Shown piece after piece: positions 63,165-64,000 of a stretch of DNA of 64,000 nt. Both the position numbers and the translations under genes were made by a program. Numbering within the stretch: the first letter of the stretch is position 1; each line of letters begins with the position of its first letter. Under the pieces are notes generated by a model. The model made no database searches. It saw only the letters and a program-made list of their open reading frames with translations, and was not told where the DNA came from. The stretch lies in assembly GCA_014529385.2 (NCBI GenBank), contig CM043968.1, positions 24,866,513 through 24,930,512 of the forward strand, written 5' to 3'. This stretch comes from Adiantum capillus-veneris (taxonomy: Eukaryota > Streptophyta > Polypodiopsida > Polypodiales > Pteridaceae).

Positions 63165-64000
63165 TCACTTGTATTCTAATGTTGGGCTCTCTTGATGCTC
63201 TTTCATGCTGAACATTTGGTCCACCATATCAACGTATATAAGTGTTTCTTTAAAGTCTAGATGTAGGTACGAATGATTCACATCATGATTGGAGGTTACA
63301 TGCTCGGGTCTTTTACCACACTTGAGGTTATTACATAACATCCTATGATCCAATTCCGGATTCCATTCACCGAGTGTAAAGCTTTGTATGCATTCCAGAG
63401 TGGCTTTTGAAAACAACATATAGTCAATCACGCTATCACCATTATGCTTTCTACATGTAAAGTCATTGGTGCCTTGCCATAAAGATACACCATTTGCAAT
63501 GAGCATTTCGGTACTATTGCACATATGTAGGAGTGACTTTCCATAGTGATCTAGTTCTTTTGCATCATTAGAACTTTGATTATACATGTATGAGTCATAC
63601 ATTCCGGTACTATTGCACATATGTAGGAGTGACTTTCCATAGTGATCTAGTTCTTTTGCATCATTAGAACTTTGATTATACATGTATGAGTCATATATTC
63701 TTCTTGAGACATGTGGAATGTCAACTTGTTGTGTGTCGTGTTGTAACATATTGTGCGAGCTTTCATGTCTCCAAAGACAATCACTTCACCTTGGTCCTTG
63801 TAACGAGCAATGTCTTCCTCTAGTTCAAAAAAGGCTGATGTCTATCCATATCCAAATGAGCATAAAAGTTGGAGTCACAGTGAGGAATGTAGAAACTAGC
63901 CACAAACATGACTTGACCATTTCGTGGGCTGATTTTCAGCCATAAGTAGAATTTATACTTATCTTATTTGACAATGGAAACATCTTTCAAACCATTTTTG
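63165..64000 (-). pseudogene. LINE-B ORF2 endonuclease with in-frame 96-bp duplication
   Basis: YIPHCDSNFYAHLD, VIVFGDMKA (Asn of GDMN replaced by Lys), LQHDTQQVDIPHVSRR, SVIDYMLFSK and ELDHRMLCNNL (catalytic His) follow APE-endonuclease order. A 96-base unit is duplicated in tandem at 63508-63699, giving 32 residues twice (YDSYMYNQSSNDAKELDHYG), absent from LINE-A. There are frame changes near 63750-63830. Confidence 0.8.

Larger units (their letters stand above)
60719..64000 (-). mobile_element. LINE-B: long LINE copy, runs off right edge
   Basis: On the minus strand from 64000: endonuclease, RT, C-terminal region, 3' end and (CT)n tail, all colinear with LINE-A. It is less deleted than LINE-A and keeps an intact YADD box. 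ORF1 would lie beyond the window. Confidence 0.9.

Overview
The window is nuclear DNA of a land plant, and almost all of it is transposable elements. The reasons are Ty3/gypsy and Ty1/copia LTR retrotransposons with tRNA-Asp or initiator-tRNA-Met primer sites, plant-type UBN2-like copia Gag, a hAT transposon with an 8-bp target duplication, two long LINE copies, GT-AG introns, very long (AG)n, (CT)n and (CA)n tracts, and no intact cellular gene in 64 kb. A large repeat-rich genome such as a fern or lycophyte fits best. That is inference, and a seed plant is not excluded.

Layout. 1-3219 (-): decayed Ty3/gypsy gag running off the left edge. 3437-11059 (+): coding-free LTR element (LARD-like, 'E1'). 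11060-12097 (-): fragment of another tRNA-Asp-primed LTR element ('E4'). 13049-13207: foldback hairpin. About 14.7-17.3 kb (+): LTR end, primer site and broken gag ('E10'). 17512-18950: complete non-autonomous hAT. 19416-22539 (-): multi-exon pseudogene with RING-like and FCP1/HAD-like parts. 23.7-25.3 kb (+): copia gag/protease ('E7'), broken by a gypsy element ('E8', LTR 25342-27058, gag, protease, RT to 33870). E8 is itself split by a complete gag-only copia element ('E9', 29816-32355, target duplication CGTCT). 33.9-36.0 kb: three copies of an unrecognised small protein family. 36.05-38.6 kb: chromovirus-like integrase end and LTR ('E6') with a CCAAT-box minisatellite. 38.7-39.8 kb: 158-bp higher-order satellite. 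39941-44280 (-): LTR, polypurine tract and a long coiled-coil ORF ('E3'). 46.3-53.4 kb (-): gypsy pol ('E2') split by a 1.6-kb solo LTR (49223-50817, target duplication AGATA). 54.5-58.5 kb (+) and 60.7-64 kb (-): two LINEs, with a third 5'-truncated fragment, all ending in (CT)n.

Most coding frames are broken. E9 gag is the one clearly intact retroelement ORF. The most unusual observations are in E2, which has two tandem integrase zinc-binding modules with identical spacing and a retropepsin domain downstream of the integrase. Others are the LINE 3' ends made of (CT)n, the gag-only copia element, the repeated accessory family at 33.9-35.6 kb, and the 5 x 32-bp satellite. E1, E2 and E3 share a 13-base polypurine tract. 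E1, E4 and probably E10 share the tRNA-Asp primer type, which suggests that coding-free copies were mobilised by an E2-like relative.
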